From NCBI GenBank assembly GCA_013399875.1, contig VXAZ01009369.1, positions 806,001 through 870,000 of the forward strand: 64,000 nucleotides of DNA. Direction: 5' to 3'. Below are positions 60,741 to 64,000 of the stretch, piece after piece. The notes under the pieces were generated by a model that was given only the letters and a program-made list of their open reading frames with translations, did no database searches and was not told where the DNA came from. Both the position numbers and the translations under genes were made by a program. Position 1 is the stretch's first letter, and the number at the start of each line of letters is the position of its first letter. The DNA is from Gymnorhina tibicen (taxonomy: Eukaryota; Chordata; Aves; Passeriformes; Artamidae).

Positions 60741-63700
60741 ACACATAACACTTGTGAAAAATAGACACATCTTATATAGGTACCCACTGTGTACATCCAG
60801 CCTGACACGCATCCCTCAGGCATTGCCTCCACAGCTGTTAGCAGCACAGGGCAGCAGCAGCATACAGAAAAGGGAGCCTTTAGGACACTGTGTAAGGAAC
60901 TGCTAATGAGAATGCATCCACGCTTTAAACATTTGCAAATGCTTTTAGAGTCTGGAGCGTAGTATTCCAAGGCCATCCACACTAAGAAGGTCCCAGCTGC
61001 AGCCTATGTAAATGTCTGCTTCTGTAGCATTTTATGACACTGTGCCCTGAATTGGGGATTGTATTTATAGAAGACATAGGAAAGGATGCCATAGGTACCA
61101 AAGCGTGAACAAAGCACATCCTCATGATGGAGAAATACAGCTCTCATTTACAGAGATTTTTGTCTCTGCATAACCCATTTGCAGACTAAGTGCTTGTATA
61201 TACCAGCTCTCAAGAAAACAGAAAAATCCAGCTGATGAACAGAGGGTCTATTTTGTGCCTGAGAGCAAAGAGAAGGTGTGAGTGTATCTCCACAGGACAA
61301 CTTCATGGCATTTCTAGTGACAGCTTGCTACAGTTAAATGAAAGCAAATGGCAAATTATGTAGATGAGCTTCAGTATCAGCTCCAGGACAAACCTGGTTA
61401 ATCTATCCTTGCTTTGGGATCCTTAGCCCTAAGTCAAGGCAATAATGCAAATAGTACTTGAGAGGATTCAACACATCACCCAGGGTGCAGATAAGTAACG
61501 AGTGAAATTGTTACATTTGTGTTAATCTGGAGTAACTCCAGTGGAACTGACAGAAAATCAGCCAAATATTTAATGCCTTATGCATCTAAATTAGGCCAGG
61601 TACTATGTGTGATTGCATTTCTGCCTGTGGCATTTTCAGAACAAGGAGATCACTATTATGATCTCTGCTTCAAGACAATGAGGTTATGTGTCCAGAACAA
61701 AAAAGCAAATATGGGGAATCAGTGAGGCTTTTGTCCAACTATTTTTTTCCTTTTTTCTTTTTTCCCTTTTTATTTTTCTGTGCCTTCAAAAAAGTCATGG
61801 TTCTTAGTCAGAGAAAAAAACAAACCAGAAAGCCGAGGTGACTGGATGGCAGTGGAAAGATGGGGTAAGGTTCTGCAGGGCCCAGACTTTCAGACCTGGG
61901 AAGGTTTTGCTACTGCATAGACCCCTCCTACCCCACACAAGAGCACCCAAACCCAGATTAAACCTTTGGAGGGCAGTCGAGAGGAATTCTTCCTTCGGGA
62001 GCTTGTAAATGGTCATCTGCCAACATGCATGCAAATGAGTCCCAGGAGAACCAAGACTTTGAGAGCCCTGATACATACTTTTGAAAGAAGTGGAAAATCT
62101 CCCCCTAGCCCCTTGCCTGAGGTGTTTCCAATTACAAAATCACAAACTTCGTGAAGTTCTTTTAAAACTTGAGTTTAGTTCAATAAAAAATTCAGATTTT
62201 TTTTTTTAGTAAAAAGCTGTAAAAGAGACAAAAAAATATTCTTTACTCAGACTTAAAAAGAAGAGGCTTCTCTCAGGTTTTGCATACTCTGCCGCCACTG
62301 GCAAACACTTCACTGTCAGCCATGACAGAACTACTACCACGTCTTTGAGAAGTGTACTCTGATCTAGTTTGAAAAAAGTCCTAAAACATTTACCGATTTT
62401 GCCAGGCATGGAATGCTATTGTCACTAACAGGCCTCAGGGGACTGCAAAAGGTGTCATTGTTACAGTACTGAAACTGCCTGACCTGACTCTGTGCTGAAC
62501 TGACGGATTCAAGCATTTCTAAAACCTCTAAACCCCTCATCGTTACAGAGCAGGGACACTCCCCCTTCCTCCTACCCCCCACACAGTAACTTCTTTTTTC
62601 TTTTAAAGCTGGAATTTGATAAATAAAGATATAAGAGGAAGTAAATCAACCTCTTTTTCCCCCCACTATTATACTTTGGCATTATAAAATAAAGAAATAG
62701 TAAAAATCCAGCACATGAAAGCGCTTCTCACATTCACATGAGAAATATTTGCTTAGTTTCTTGAGCTCACAGCAATAATATCTAATTAAGTCCTTGACTT
62801 TAACAATATTAATAAAAAATATACTAGACATCCATAGCTGTCCATCATACAGACTTGGTCAGGCACATTGCTGATCTGCCTCTGTTCCTACTCTATCTTT
62901 TTGATATAACCTGACTGGTAAGAATTTCACAATATTTGGTTTCCAAGGCAAAAGATATCTCTGGATGAGGAAGCAGCTGCCCCTCTCCTAGGTTCCTTTT
63001 TCCTTTTCAACACACTCTGAGCCAACAGATTCTTCAGAAAGAGAGGTGTTAGATTTAACTGACAATCCATCAGGGACAGCACTACATTTCTTGTGCAAGT
63101 CAGCAGTTTTTGTTCAGAGTTTGTGACACAGTTTGCATCCTTCTCTGTATGCATCAGTATCTAATGTAAGTTCACTTTTTCCATCCACATGCTGCAAACT
63201 GTGACATGTGTAAATTGTTTCTTTATACCCTTATTGCACTTTTTTTTAATTTAAAATCAAACCTTTCTGAGCATACATTTGATTACAGAACCACAGAAAC
63301 AATTGGAAGGAATTTTGCACACTTTATTAATTCTAAGAGATATTTACACTGCATTATGTTCCAATGTTTAAAAATATGATTCTAAAATAAAACTCTGAAG
63401 TGAACATTTTAGGATGGAGAGTTAATTAATGCATGAAGTAGGATCCCTATTACCTAATGTTGGTAAAACCTAATCCAGGCTACTCATCAAGATTTCTCTC
63501 TAAACACCCATCACTTTTTATTGACTAGAAGAAGCAGCCTAGAAAATCATGTTAGATCAAGCTAATTCTTGGATTGCAAGATTAAAGGAAGATAAATTGC
63601 ACTAAAAGGGACTTGCATTCGTAACATTAGTCACCAGAGACCCACAGGAATAATCCTGTGTCATTGTTAATTACACAAACAAGGTTTCTCAGCAGAGGCC

Positions 63701-64000
63701 ATTGGGCTGAATCTTCAACTAGCTTGTGTGTGCCAGTGAAACTCTGATGATTTGCCTTGTATGTGTTGCAGTTAAATCTGATTCATCAAGGGACTTAGAC
63801 CTGTGACTGAGCTTAGTTGTGAAAGTAGCTCAGAGCAAGGGGCTGGAGTCTCTGAAGTCAGGTGTATGTTTAGGTACTCCATTGAACTGAGGCCACATGC
63901 AGACCTGCACACTATGAAATAGTTTGTCTCTACTTGATGTAGTGTCTTAAACAAAAATGGAAATCAACAGGACAAGCAGGTTCAGTGATCAAATAACTGA
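60741..64000. other. Unique region to the window end, no gene seen
   Basis: About 3.3 kb. Open frames on both strands (for example 61804-62076, 62206-62409 and 62364-62582 minus) are short and unrecognised. A CT-rich T-run patch lies at 61741-61780 and a T10 run near 62200. No repeat family is recognised with confidence. Confidence 0.5.

Noticed and set aside
63285..63320. Possible minus-strand CR1 terminus ('acagaaccacagaaacaattgg')
   Set aside because: Too short and followed by no further CR1 order.
1..64000. CRISPR arrays, operons, tRNA or rRNA genes
   Set aside because: No regularly spaced direct repeats, no B-box-like tRNA words with a cloverleaf, and no rRNA landmarks were seen; the DNA is eukaryotic.

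Overview
The window is vertebrate nuclear DNA, almost certainly from a bird and most likely a songbird. The support is several 3'-end fragments of CR1 LINEs on both strands, short LTRs of families I recognise from songbird genomes, AT-rich unique sequence with small GC-richer islands, and no bacterial-style gene packing. Family recognition is from memory of avian repeats; no database search was possible.

I find no protein-coding gene. The longest open frames (about 120-176 codons) either lie inside LTRs or read as compositionally random peptides without a recognisable domain, exon chain or splice context. The window therefore looks like intergenic or deep-intronic sequence. What it holds is retroelements and simple repeats, with possible non-coding regulatory elements.

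Layout. 1-11.7 kb: mostly unique AT-rich DNA with two plus-strand CR1 tails (491-625, 7748-8141) and a perfect 14-bp-arm hairpin at 10347. 11779-11994: a degenerate interstitial telomeric (TTAGGG) tract. 17803-18640: the 5' end of an old endogenous retrovirus, with an LTR carrying an octamer, TATA box and poly-A signal, then a leader with a GC-rich hairpin and a splice donor. 24.35 kb: a long pure (GAGAA)n tract. 28.07-28.24 kb: a minus-strand pseudogene of 7SL (SRP) RNA. 28.96 kb: an (ATATC)n tract. 30.3-31.3 kb: a minus-strand CR1 followed by a minus-strand ERVL-like LTR. 33.6-34.7 kb: a longer plus-strand copy of that LTR family. 35014-35450: a solo LTR of the same family as the 17.8 kb retrovirus, with a 4-bp target duplication. 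37.7 and 47.6 kb: minus-strand CR1 ends. 43.2-43.8 kb: a tentative minus-strand LTR. 48123-48789: a complete plus-strand solo LTR with a near-perfect 5-bp target duplication. 54.24 kb: a small plus-strand CR1 tail. 59164-59739: a minus-strand LTR. 60611-60740: a perfect 65-bp tandem duplication.

The parts most likely to repay attention are the retroviral leader hairpin at 18312-18336, the octamer/TATA promoter shared by two LTR copies, the 7SL pseudogene, the telomere-like tract, the perfect 65-bp duplication and the POU-type palindrome with a nearby extended inverted repeat at 57.9-58.06 kb. I did not find a convincing new multi-gene system.
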